Part shown: piece by piece, positions 1 through 8,494 of the stretch | Layout of the letters: every line of letters begins with the position of its first letter | Numbering within the stretch: position 1 is the first letter of the stretch | From: Roseivirga sp. | Lineage (GTDB): Bacteria > Bacteroidota > Bacteroidia > Cytophagales > Cyclobacteriaceae | Length of the DNA stretch: 64,000 bases | Direction: 5' to 3' | NCBI GenBank assembly: GCA_021404565.1 | Contig: JAAWWF010000007.1 | Coordinates: forward strand, 124,001-188,000 | The notes under the pieces: model-generated | Database searches by the model: none | What the model was told of the DNA's origin: nothing | Seen by the model: only the letters and a program-made list of their open reading frames with translations | Position numbers and translations under genes: made by a program

Positions 1-307
1 CTTGAAATTCATTACGAATACCAAGGATGGTCGAAAGATTTAGCTGCGCTCTGATCAGTCCTTCTCCATAGCCCAAAGTAGTCGCAAGCTCAATGGCCTC
101 ATCTGCCAGTATCAATCCTGCTGCCTGATCTTGTCTTTGGAGGTCTTTCACTAATTCATTGAGAATATCCACTCTCATCGTGCCTTTACTAGCCCGGAGC
201 GCCTGTTGCAAACTGTCAATTTTAAATTGGCCATGAAGCAGTGACACGTGCCAAACAAAGCATAGAAGGATTAACACAGGGACTCTCCCACCACAAGAAT
301 TATTCAC
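1..307 (-). CDS. N-terminal part of an exported TPR-type protein, possibly a sensor kinase (runs off left edge)
   Basis: An open frame without stops runs from a GTG at 307 to the left edge, about 102 codons. The N-terminus reads as a signal peptide: a short polar stretch ending in Arg, the hydrophobic run VPVLILLCFVWHVSLL, then HGQ as a plausible cleavage site. It is followed by helical sequence (SLQQALRASKG, DILNELVKDLQ, LADEAIELATTLGYGEG, RAQLNLSTILG) with the spacing and A/G/Y pattern of TPR repeats. In Bacteroidota, exported proteins starting this way are usually TPR histidine kinases or TPR regulators with a later transmembrane segment, but that part lies outside the window. An AAGG sits just before the GTG, and an in-frame stop (317-319) lies three codons upstream of it, so no other start is available nearby. 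It follows the GH29 gene on the same strand after about 145 bases and could be a local regulator; that is inference. Confidence 0.6.
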   Translation of the reverse strand, partial: MNNSCGGRVPVLILLCFVWHVSLLHGQFKIDSLQQALRASKGTMRVDILNELVKDLQRQDQAAGLILADEAIELATTLGYGEGLIRAQLNLSTILGIRNEFQ

Positions 308-453
308 AGCCTTAAGTTAGGAGAAATCATACAATACCAGATACACATGTGGCTGGTAAAGGGTATTTGCTTTTAGTAGAATTCTAGTATTTGGTCGATC
401 CAAACAAGAATTCGGTTTCGCCCCTACATGAGAAAATCTCAACCAATAGTACC

Positions 454-1935
454 TTAAGGCTCTGTACTGGCCTTATACACCTCAATATTTGAAATTGTGG
501 GGCTGGCTTTAGCATCCAGAATAGTGATTTTAAGCTTTGTTGCCTTTGTCTCGGGTAGTCTGAGAATGCGTTTATAGCCAATCGTAGTTTCAGTAGCCAG
601 TGTTTGATAATCCCCATCTATCAGCGCTTCTACCCTAAAGGCTTTTACCCGTTGGCCTAAAGCTATATACTCCTGAAGTACTAATCGGTTAAAAGTGGTT
701 TCCTCTTCAAAATCTATTTCCAAAGAGCTTTCAATGGTTTTATCATCAGTTGCCCAATAAGTTGTCTTATCTCCATCCAGTACTCCATCTGCTGAGTATT
801 GGCTGCCCCTGGTATTTGAGGCACTAATGCGCTTACCCGTAGCAAGATTATTCGTGAAGGTTTGGTCTAATGTCTTCCTTAACTCCATCAGGGCTTTTAC
901 ATCATTTTCATGCACAAGGCCTCTTCGATCCACAGGGAGATTGAGTAACAGATTGCCATTTCTGCCCACGGATTTATAGTAGATATCCAGCAAGTGTTCG
1001 AGCGATTTTACCTTATCATCCTGGCTCTCGTGGTAATACCAGCCTGGCCTGATCGAAACATCACATTCGGCAGGCACCCAATGCGTGCCATCTTCATGAC
1101 CTGTACCTAGTTGTTTGCTATCTGCTACACCGGGAGCAAATTCTGCTCTCCGCAAGGGGGCCCAGTTCGTAGCATTGGCAAAGCCGTTTTCATTGCCCAC
1201 CCAGCGCACCTCTGGTCCGCCATCGCTGAAGGTTACGATTCTGGGTTGGTATTCACGAGCGAGAGCAAATGTGTTCTCCCAGTCGTAATAGGTCGTTCGG
1301 TCCACATTGCGCGTTTCGTTGGCACCTCCATAATAGCCGTCACCTCCATTAGCACCATCTACCCAAAGTTCAAATACTTCACCATAGTTGGTGAGGAGTT
1401 CTTTTAGCTGGTTGCGGTAGTAGGTGATGTATTCCGGCTTTCCATATTCAGCATGATTGCGATCCCATGGAGAGAGGTAAAGCCCCATTTTCAAACCATA
1501 TTCTTTACAGGCAGCGGCCAGTTCTTTGATCACATCCCCTGCTCCATTTTTCCAGGGGCTGTTCTTTACAGAATGCTCGGTAAATTCAGATGGCCACAGA
1601 CAGAATCCGTCATGGTGTTTGGCCGTTAGAATGATCGCCTTCATACCTGCCTCTTTCGCCACCCTTGCCCACTGTCGTGTATCAAGTTCCGTTGGATTGA
1701 AAAGCTCTGGAGATTCACCTCCCAGCCCCCATTCAATGTCTGTGAAGGTGTTCATATTGAAATGCACAAAAGCATAGTACTCCATTTCATGCCAATCGAG
1801 CTGCTGTGAGCTGGGCAACGGGCCGACCGGAGCAGGCGGGGGTACATCTTTATCACAGGATATTATTTGAAGACTCAAAGCGAGCAGGCAAAAGAGTCTT
1901 GCGAAATCTCGATATCCGTTTGTTTGTGCTTTCAT
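454..1935 (-). CDS. GH29 alpha-L-fucosidase, lipoprotein, with C-terminal discoidin-like domain
   Basis: Predicted exo-acting alpha-L-fucosidase releasing terminal L-fucose. I chose the ATG at 1935, not the one at 1983, because it gives a lipoprotein signal with lipobox IISC and Cys27 and avoids overlapping the upstream gene; the product is about 493 residues. The catalytic TIM barrel spans roughly 45-380, with the GH29 signature AKHHDGF near residue 105 and ELWVDGAN, whose Asp193 is the likely nucleophile. Residues about 385-493 form a beta-sandwich resembling an F5/8 type C (discoidin) domain. ELWxDGAN resembles the GH29-B group, which favours branched alpha-1,3/1,4-linked fucose; this is family inference. 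It is the last gene of a run with a second GH29 (8 bases upstream) and a GH20, which suits trimming of fucosylated HexNAc glycans. Family call is secure, linkage is not. Confidence 0.93.
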   Translation of the reverse strand: MKAQTNGYRDFARLFCLLALSLQIISCDKDVPPPAPVGPLPSSQQLDWHEMEYYAFVHFNMNTFTDIEWGLGGESPELFNPTELDTRQWARVAKEAGMKAIILTAKHHDGFCLWPSEFTEHSVKNSPWKNGAGDVIKELAAACKEYGLKMGLYLSPWDRNHAEYGKPEYITYYRNQLKELLTNYGEVFELWVDGANGGDGYYGGANETRNVDRTTYYDWENTFALAREYQPRIVTFSDGGPEVRWVGNENGFANATNWAPLRRAEFAPGVADSKQLGTGHEDGTHWVPAECDVSIRPGWYYHESQDDKVKSLEHLLDIYYKSVGRNGNLLLNLPVDRRGLVHENDVKALMELRKTLDQTFTNNLATGKRISASNTRGSQYSADGVLDGDKTTYWATDDKTIESSLEIDFEEETTFNRLVLQEYIALGQRVKAFRVEALIDGDYQTLATETTIGYKRILRLPETKATKLKITILDAKASPTISNIEVYKASTEP

Positions 1936-1943
1936 TTTGTTTT

Positions 1944-4178
1944 CTATCTGGTGATGATGCCGATCTCGCCTACTGAAACCCATGGTTCATCGGCAGCTCC
2001 TGACCTGGAGATAAACCGGAAGTACCGAGCAGAAACGGAGCTCGTAAATAAGACTTCCTGAAGCATCGGGTTATTTCTAATATTATCGAAGGTTCCTGCC
2101 TTGACAGTGTTCCATTTTTCTCCATTGGTACTTACCTGAAACTGGTAGGTTTTGACAGTACCGCTGACGTTTCCATCCGTTCTGGGCTGGTAGACAAATC
2201 CTTTTAACTGATAGGTTTGTCCCATATCTACCGCGATTTCATGCGGATGATTTTTCACATTTTCTCCCCAGGGGGTATGCCACATGGTTCCAGGGTTATC
2301 ATCTATGGCTTTTTCTGCTTCAAAACCATTGGCCGGAGTGGACGCTGAGACCACTTTCCAGTCGGATTTAGGCACATCGAAGGCCTTGGATACTACATCC
2401 GTAGATCTGGAGTGATCAGAGGTAAAGGCTCTTGCCTTAATATTTCCGGGGCTCCCCATGAGGAAAGGCCCTGAATACTTAAGCGATTTTTCGGAGGGCT
2501 CGCTACCGTCCAGGGTATAATAGATAATCGGGTCGGGTGTGGAGCATTTTATAGACACCATACCCGATTTATCCCGATTGATAGTGGGCACATCCAATAG
2601 CTCTTCGCCCATATAGACTTCAAGGTTTGATATGCTTGGGGCAATTCTGGACTCAAGGATTCTAAGTCTGAACTTCGTGGTTGTTTCAGCCGGAAACCGG
2701 AGAATTCGTTTATAACCGACTGTGGTTGATTTAGCTACGAGTCTCCATTTTTCATCAGACCAGACATCTACTTCGAACCGCTCAATGCGCTGCCCTTTTT
2801 CCCTGATATACTCCTGGATGACAATGCGGTTGAAAGTTTGCGTTTCAGGAAACTGAAAAGTGAGTGTGGCTTTTTCATTGCCGTCTTCGGGTATCCAATA
2901 AGTTTCCGGGTTAGCATCAATCATGTATTGACGCTTGGTTACACAGTCAACATCGATGGAGATGTCAATATCGGCCTCTGTCATAAGGTTATGACTGAAG
3001 GAGCTTTCTATCATCTGTCCAAGTTCACGAAGGCGTTGTGCGTCTGTATCCGGTATCAGGCCTCTTCGGTCTGGTGTAAGGTTCAGTAAGAACACAGTAT
3101 TCCCTCCTACAGAACGATACCAGGTGTCAACCAATTCGGTGACTGTTTTTACATATTGCTGTTCATCTCTGTAAAACCAGCCATGCCTGATAGAGGTATT
3201 GGTTTCAGCCGGATACCAATAGAGGTATTTTGCATCAAGCAGTTTTTCTCTGCTGCCCAGGTCATTGGCTGTGGCGTCTTTAAAGCTACTTTGGTCTGGG
3301 TGTTCTTGCAGTGGAATCACACTCCACTCATCAGCTCTGGTATGACCAGCTTCGTTTCCGCACCACCTTACATCAGGTCCCTTAATGGCAATTACAGCTT
3401 TGGGCTGGAGTTTTCTGATCAAGTCGTACCAGGCATCGTAATTATAGGTCTGATCCGTTCCGGGTTTGGGGTTGGCCCCGTCAAACCACAGTTCATGAAT
3501 TGGCCCGTATTCAGTCAGGGTTTCATAGAGCTGATCCATGAAATAGGTGTCATAATCTGTAAGCTCATAATCGAATGTTCTTTTGACTGATGCTCTGTGT
3601 TCTTTGGCGGAAGGTATGGTTCTGGTACTTCTCTTACTGCCATTCCCATAATATCCTCCTTCTCTTTCTATCTCATGCAGGTCGGCAGGAGAAAGGTAGA
3701 TGCCCAGTTTTAACCCGAACTCCCGACAGGCCTCAGACAGCTCTCTGAGCACATCTCCCTGTCCATTGTTCCAGGGGCTGTTCTTCACTGAATGCTCAGT
3801 GTAACGGCTGGGCCAAAGGCAAAAACCATCATGATGTTTGGCTGTGATCATAGCCATTTTCATCCCGGCAGCTTTCATTGTTTTTGCCCATTGACGGGCA
3901 TCAAAATCAGTCGGGTCGAATACGCTGGGTTCTTCTTTTCCAGTGCCCCACTCCCGGGCGGTGAAGGTATTTACGCCAAAATGAATAAAGGCAATGAATT
4001 CATTTTCCTGCCAGTCAAGTTGCTTTTTGGTAGGTACTACATTGACGGCTTTCTGAACGATCGACTCCGGGGTATCATCTGGTGATATTGCCACAAAATG
4101 GTAGGTGGCCTCCTGTTGCTGACAAGCTTGCAGCAAAACAAGATAGAACAACCCAAACCATTTAGTCAATTTTGTCAT
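1944..4178 (-). CDS. GH29 alpha-L-fucosidase, lipoprotein, with three accessory beta domains
   Basis: Second fucosidase of this operon, 744 residues. The signal ends LLQAC with lipidated Cys19. The catalytic barrel occupies about 50-400 and holds TAKHHDGFCLW and HELWFDGANP, the latter with the presumed nucleophile Asp. After the barrel come a discoidin-like sandwich (about 410-540), a chitobiase/hexosaminidase C-terminal type domain marked by YYTLDGSEPS (about 550-620), and a second F5/8-type domain with WHTPWGE and ARYFRF to the end. The N-terminal two thirds closely parallel the neighbour at 454-1935, including the phrases GYKRILRFP and SPWNNGQGDV, so the pair looks like a tandem duplication with domain loss or gain. 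Its start overlaps the stop of the GH20 gene by the four bases ATGA (4175-4178), implying translational coupling. The extra domains suggest anchoring to a larger polymer. Confidence 0.94.
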   Translation of the reverse strand: MTKLTKWFGLFYLVLLQACQQQEATYHFVAISPDDTPESIVQKAVNVVPTKKQLDWQENEFIAFIHFGVNTFTAREWGTGKEEPSVFDPTDFDARQWAKTMKAAGMKMAMITAKHHDGFCLWPSRYTEHSVKNSPWNNGQGDVLRELSEACREFGLKLGIYLSPADLHEIEREGGYYGNGSKRSTRTIPSAKEHRASVKRTFDYELTDYDTYFMDQLYETLTEYGPIHELWFDGANPKPGTDQTYNYDAWYDLIRKLQPKAVIAIKGPDVRWCGNEAGHTRADEWSVIPLQEHPDQSSFKDATANDLGSREKLLDAKYLYWYPAETNTSIRHGWFYRDEQQYVKTVTELVDTWYRSVGGNTVFLLNLTPDRRGLIPDTDAQRLRELGQMIESSFSHNLMTEADIDISIDVDCVTKRQYMIDANPETYWIPEDGNEKATLTFQFPETQTFNRIVIQEYIREKGQRIERFEVDVWSDEKWRLVAKSTTVGYKRILRFPAETTTKFRLRILESRIAPSISNLEVYMGEELLDVPTINRDKSGMVSIKCSTPDPIIYYTLDGSEPSEKSLKYSGPFLMGSPGNIKARAFTSDHSRSTDVVSKAFDVPKSDWKVVSASTPANGFEAEKAIDDNPGTMWHTPWGENVKNHPHEIAVDMGQTYQLKGFVYQPRTDGNVSGTVKTYQFQVSTNGEKWNTVKAGTFDNIRNNPMLQEVLFTSSVSARYFRFISRSGAADEPWVSVGEIGIITR

Positions 4179-6508
4179 TCAACTATAATCTCATCGATAA
4201 ACACCCAGGCCTTTTGGTCCTTATTATGTGGCCTGTGCTCTATATTTTTTGCAAAGACCTTGATATAACGGGCTTTTACAGATTCAAAAGTGCTCTTGTA
4301 TTCATTGACTCCTGTTTTCTTCTCATCAACCTCTCTCGTACGAGCTATTTCGGTGAAGTTCACACCATCTGATGAAATGGCATAGGTGACATACTCCGGC
4401 AGATACACCCATGAGTTAGGTTTGTGGTTGAAGTGTGCTCTGATGCTGCTGACGGATTGCTCGGATTCCAGATCAATTACCACCTCAATATCGTCTTCCT
4501 GAAAGCCCAGCCACTGCCCATCACGATAATTGGCACTCCCCGTAAGACCATTTACGAGGGTGCCTTTGCCACTGCCGGGATACCTCGGGTTCCAGAGCGT
4601 GGTGTATTCAATAGACTTGCCAGAAGCCAGGTGCAGGTTGAACTCTTTATACGATACTTTTCCATAAGGCTGCCCATCTTTGAAAGTAGCAGCCTTGATA
4701 TCAGCCTTTTCCGTAAGCGTAAAAGGTCCGGAATATACTTTAGCATCCTCTCCAGGTTCGGAACCGTCAAGAGTATATCGAATCTCGTAGCGATCCAGTT
4801 CATTGGACATAACCACTTCCAGATGGTAATTGGTCGTATCCAGTACGCCATCAATCTTCACGTTATAAGCACTGCGGGCATAGTTGATACCTGCCTCATT
4901 GAGTCGGTTGAAATTGAACTCCATGCGATCTTTAAAAGAGGTCCAGTCCAGGTTCTTTTTGGGTGACCAAACAGTTTCGGCCATGGCAAAAAGCCTGGGG
5001 AAAATCATGTACTCCACATGTTCAGGAGTCTGCACCGTCTCTGTCCACAAGGCGGCATGCCCACCCAGGATATGATGTTTCTTGTCTTCTGCAATATCTG
5101 CAGGCACGGGATCAAACTTGTATACCTGAGTGAGTAATAACTGTGAATATGCCGGTGGCTCCAGCTCCTGATCTCCCTGATACAAATCGAAATAGGTATA
5201 AGAGTTGGGTGCCATGATCACATCATGTCCCATGTTGGCAGACTTAATACCGCCCTGCATTCCCCTCCACGACATGACCTTGGCGTTTTCCGCCAGACCA
5301 CCTTCAAGAATCTCATCCCAGCCAATGATCTCTTTACCTTTACTTTCTATATAAGCTGCCATTTTACTGATAAAGTGACTCTGAAGTTCTTCTTCGTCTT
5401 TCAGGTTTTCGCGCTTCATCAGGTTCTGACATCTGGAGCAATTGTGCCAGGCTGTTTTCACTACTTCGTCTCCTCCTATATGAATAAGTTTGGAAGGAAA
5501 CAGTTCTATGACTTCGTCAATGACATTCCTCAGAAATTCATAGCTCTGTTCATTGCCGGCACAAAAAGCATCTGTACCAAATTTGATGTTGCCGATGATG
5601 TCATTATCAACACAAATCAGCTCGGGATAGGCTGCCAGAGCTGCATAAGAATGACCCGGCATTTCTATTTCGGGTATTACCTCGATAAAGCGTTCTTTGG
5701 CGTAGGCAACGATTTCACGGATGTCGTCTTTGGTATAGAACCCACCATAAGCAGGTCGTCCATCTGCAGGCTTGCCGATTTCAGTTGCCGACCAGTCCCA
5801 GGCTTCTTTTCGTTTATCCACTCTCCAGGCACCTACTTCCGTAAGCTTTGGATATTTATCGATCTGAATACGCCAGCCGGGACCATCAACAAGGTGCCAA
5901 TGGAAAACATTGAGCTTATAACGGGCCATGTGATCCAGGTACTTTTTGATGAACTCTTTAGGGAAGAAATGACGGCTTACATCAAGGTGAAGACCTCTCC
6001 AACCAAAACGAGGTTCATCTTTGACAGAAACTGCAGGAACAGTCCATCTAACACTTTTCTCTGTCTTTTGTGCATCAATCTCAAAGGGCAACAATTGTCT
6101 GATCGTTTGCACAGCATAAAACACACCAATGGCGTTTTTGGCCCGGACATGTATTATTTCTTCATTCACATCAAGTTCATAGCCTTCTTCATTTTCAACA
6201 TCATCTGATAGTTCCAGCTTGATAACATTAGAAGAATGAGAGGCCTGTGCCGTTTGCACAGGCAACTCCCATTGATTGATTGTATGAAAAAATGTATTGA
6301 GGTAACCCGCTACCCATTCGACATCTGCGTCAGGGTTGATTAGCTGGATTACAGTTTCTTTGTTGATTTCAAAATAACCTGAGTTGATCTGCAGATCTAC
6401 TGGTGTTGGAATCAGGTTTACAGGCACTACCCGAGGCTTTTCAGATTGGCATGAGATCAGCAGGATGGTCAGTATGACAAGGGATAAAAAATTTCTCGGA
6501 CTCCTCAT
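4175..6508 (-). CDS. GH20 beta-N-acetylhexosaminidase, lipoprotein, with C-terminal CHB_HEX and discoidin-like domains
   Basis: Predicted exo-beta-N-acetylhexosaminidase removing terminal GlcNAc or GalNAc by substrate-assisted catalysis. The 777-residue protein has a lipoprotein signal (LLISC, Cys20), a GH20 N-terminal domain (about 30-160), and a catalytic barrel containing HLVDGPGWR, EIEMPGHSYAA and HIGGDE, where Asp347-Glu348 is the catalytic pair. A chitobiase C-terminal type domain with RYTLDGSEPG (about 590-650) and a discoidin-like module ending in KAWVFIDEIIVE follow. That last module is shared with a GH29, an acetylesterase and a sulfatase elsewhere in the window. It is the first gene of the run 6508 to 454, with 133 bases of apparently non-coding sequence upstream in which I found no convincing promoter motif. 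Confidence 0.95.
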   Translation of the reverse strand: MRSPRNFLSLVILTILLISCQSEKPRVVPVNLIPTPVDLQINSGYFEINKETVIQLINPDADVEWVAGYLNTFFHTINQWELPVQTAQASHSSNVIKLELSDDVENEEGYELDVNEEIIHVRAKNAIGVFYAVQTIRQLLPFEIDAQKTEKSVRWTVPAVSVKDEPRFGWRGLHLDVSRHFFPKEFIKKYLDHMARYKLNVFHWHLVDGPGWRIQIDKYPKLTEVGAWRVDKRKEAWDWSATEIGKPADGRPAYGGFYTKDDIREIVAYAKERFIEVIPEIEMPGHSYAALAAYPELICVDNDIIGNIKFGTDAFCAGNEQSYEFLRNVIDEVIELFPSKLIHIGGDEVVKTAWHNCSRCQNLMKRENLKDEEELQSHFISKMAAYIESKGKEIIGWDEILEGGLAENAKVMSWRGMQGGIKSANMGHDVIMAPNSYTYFDLYQGDQELEPPAYSQLLLTQVYKFDPVPADIAEDKKHHILGGHAALWTETVQTPEHVEYMIFPRLFAMAETVWSPKKNLDWTSFKDRMEFNFNRLNEAGINYARSAYNVKIDGVLDTTNYHLEVVMSNELDRYEIRYTLDGSEPGEDAKVYSGPFTLTEKADIKAATFKDGQPYGKVSYKEFNLHLASGKSIEYTTLWNPRYPGSGKGTLVNGLTGSANYRDGQWLGFQEDDIEVVIDLESEQSVSSIRAHFNHKPNSWVYLPEYVTYAISSDGVNFTEIARTREVDEKKTGVNEYKSTFESVKARYIKVFAKNIEHRPHNKDQKAWVFIDEIIVE

Positions 6509-6641
6509 TTATTCTCTTTTTGAACAACAGTATTAATTATGTCACTTTTTGAGGCCAAAAACTGACGGATTAAGGGCGCAATTATAGTCAAATACCTCAG
6601 GCATGCTAACTTCTTAGATTCCAAATATCTCAAGGCACATA

Positions 6642-8474
6642 TCAGAACCCGGTGATTTTAAAGGTCCAGGCATATTGGCCCTGAATTTTCGAATATTTGA
6701 CGTTACTCGTATCAATAATCATGCTTCCATTGACATATCTCCAGGGCAATTTACCTTCATAACCCAGCAGAGAAATTTCAGCATCCGTCCCGGGCTTATC
6801 TACTTTCAAAACCAATTGGCCATCTGGCCATTCCATTGATATGGCATATACGTTTCCGTTGTTTTGCGTATAGGCAATATGTTGCTTCTTTGACCTGTAA
6901 ACTACATTAAGACCATTTTCAACACCTGTTGAAGATGTGAAGAGCCGGGAGGAACGAACAATCTGCTTTTCGAGACTTCCGCTGGACCAGAAGAGTCGTG
7001 CACTGGCATTTTGCTTTCTTTCAAAGTACTCTACGCGGAGTTTATATCTCTGACCTCCATTAAGCCTGATCTTTCCGGTTTGCGAAGCATTTGCTGTATT
7101 CCCCATCACAAAACCATTGGCTCCTTCAGGTGCATTTTTCCAGTTATTGATGATCAGCTGGTCATTGACCCAAACTCTGATACCGTCATCAGCCTGTACT
7201 TCAAACTGGTATTCTTCAGAAAATTCAGGTGCTATAAAACCCGTCCATATAGCGGTGAACTCATCTTCTTTAATTGGACTTCCCGGGCCATTGCGTACCC
7301 AGTTGAAATCGATATTGGCATCAACTCTTCTAAGCTCAACATCCTTTTCTTCACCTGATTTGCTCCAGATGGTTGAGCCATAAATGGCTTCACCGTTTAT
7401 TTTGAGCCAATCCCCCAGTTGAATCAACCTTTCTTGCTGTAAGAGCGGAATCTGTCCATCAGATTTGGGGCCAACATTGATCATGAGGCCTCCACCATGA
7501 GCTACTGCTGTGACAAATAGGTGCACCAGGTCTTCACCAGACATATAGGCATCCAGTTTTTCAAAACGGTTGAGGCCAAATGAACGACCAAGTCCTCTTA
7601 CTTCTGCCCAGGGTCTGTCATTGGCAGGAATACCCGAGCTGTATTCAGGTGTGAGGAAACCCATACCCTTGCTGCCGCTTCCCCAGCGATCGTTGACCAC
7701 GGCATCATCTCCAACCAAATTGAAATACCAGGAAATAAGCTCAGCGGAGTGCCATTCTTCAGCAGTATTGAACCATTCACCATCTGAGAAGATAAGGTCG
7801 GGTTTGTAGGTACCAATCAGCTCTTTGAATTGTGGAATCATATGCTGGTCCACATAGGGTTTTATATTCCGATGGGGATCAGTGTCCCATCTATGGAGCG
7901 GGTTATTCCATTCAGGCAGCGAATAGTATAAGCCCATACGCAAACCGGCCTTACGAACAGATTTGGTAAGTTCCCCTACCAAATCCCGCTTGGGGCCAAC
8001 TTCCATGCTGTTCCATTTTGGGGCGTATTTACTTGGCCACATGGCATAACCATCGTGATGTTTGGACACCATCATCACATATTTGGCTCCTGCTCTTTTG
8101 AAGATATCAGCCCACTCATCCGGGTAAAACAAACGTGTTTTGAATAGGGGGGCAAAATCTCTGTACTCGAAATCTTCTCCAAAATGGGTTTTCATATAGG
8201 AAGTCCGAAGGGAGTCGCCTAGCATTAACCCACGCAGGTACCATTCGGCATAGTCTTCTTTGTTGCTATAGGCTGGTACTGAATAGACACCCCAATGAAT
8301 GAAGATTCCAAGCTTGGCATCTTTGAACCACTGTGGATAGGGACGGGATTTCAGGTCGTCCCAATCAGCTGAGTATTGCTTTTGTTGCGCATTAGCATGG
8401 GCGGCAAATAAGAGCGGTAGCAACAGACTCAAAGAGAAAATTTTGGCGGAAGAAAACGCTGATTTCGTATGCAT
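6642..8474 (-). CDS. GH29 alpha-L-fucosidase with inserted PA14 domain
   Basis: Exported alpha-L-fucosidase of about 610 residues. The ATG at 8474 is preferred; the longer frame at 8492 would need a TTG start. The signal peptide is type I, ending AAHANAQQ. The catalytic barrel (about 40-365) has IHWGVYSVPAY, MVSKHHDGYAMW and DLIFSDGEW, with Asp231 the presumed nucleophile, closer to the broad-specificity GH29-A pattern. Between the barrel and the usual C-terminal beta-sandwich (about 520-610) lies a PA14 domain at about 386-512, with TAIWTGFIAPEFSEEYQF, QADDGIRVWVNDQ and LRVEYFE. PA14 domains in glycosidases often cap the active site and restrict substrate shape; that role here is inferred. 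It lies 20 bases after the next GH29 gene and is probably co-transcribed with it. Confidence 0.93.
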   Translation of the reverse strand: MHTKSAFSSAKIFSLSLLLPLLFAAHANAQQKQYSADWDDLKSRPYPQWFKDAKLGIFIHWGVYSVPAYSNKEDYAEWYLRGLMLGDSLRTSYMKTHFGEDFEYRDFAPLFKTRLFYPDEWADIFKRAGAKYVMMVSKHHDGYAMWPSKYAPKWNSMEVGPKRDLVGELTKSVRKAGLRMGLYYSLPEWNNPLHRWDTDPHRNIKPYVDQHMIPQFKELIGTYKPDLIFSDGEWFNTAEEWHSAELISWYFNLVGDDAVVNDRWGSGSKGMGFLTPEYSSGIPANDRPWAEVRGLGRSFGLNRFEKLDAYMSGEDLVHLFVTAVAHGGGLMINVGPKSDGQIPLLQQERLIQLGDWLKINGEAIYGSTIWSKSGEEKDVELRRVDANIDFNWVRNGPGSPIKEDEFTAIWTGFIAPEFSEEYQFEVQADDGIRVWVNDQLIINNWKNAPEGANGFVMGNTANASQTGKIRLNGGQRYKLRVEYFERKQNASARLFWSSGSLEKQIVRSSRLFTSSTGVENGLNVVYRSKKQHIAYTQNNGNVYAISMEWPDGQLVLKVDKPGTDAEISLLGYEGKLPWRYVNGSMIIDTSNVKYSKIQGQYAWTFKITGF

Positions 8475-8494
8475 TAGAAAATTCACTATCAAAT

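Noticed and set aside
5225-6208. 327-codon open frame on the plus strand
   Set aside because: It lies wholly antisense to the GH20 gene, whose protein has complete family motifs; the plus-strand product is low in recognisable features and reads as a shadow frame.
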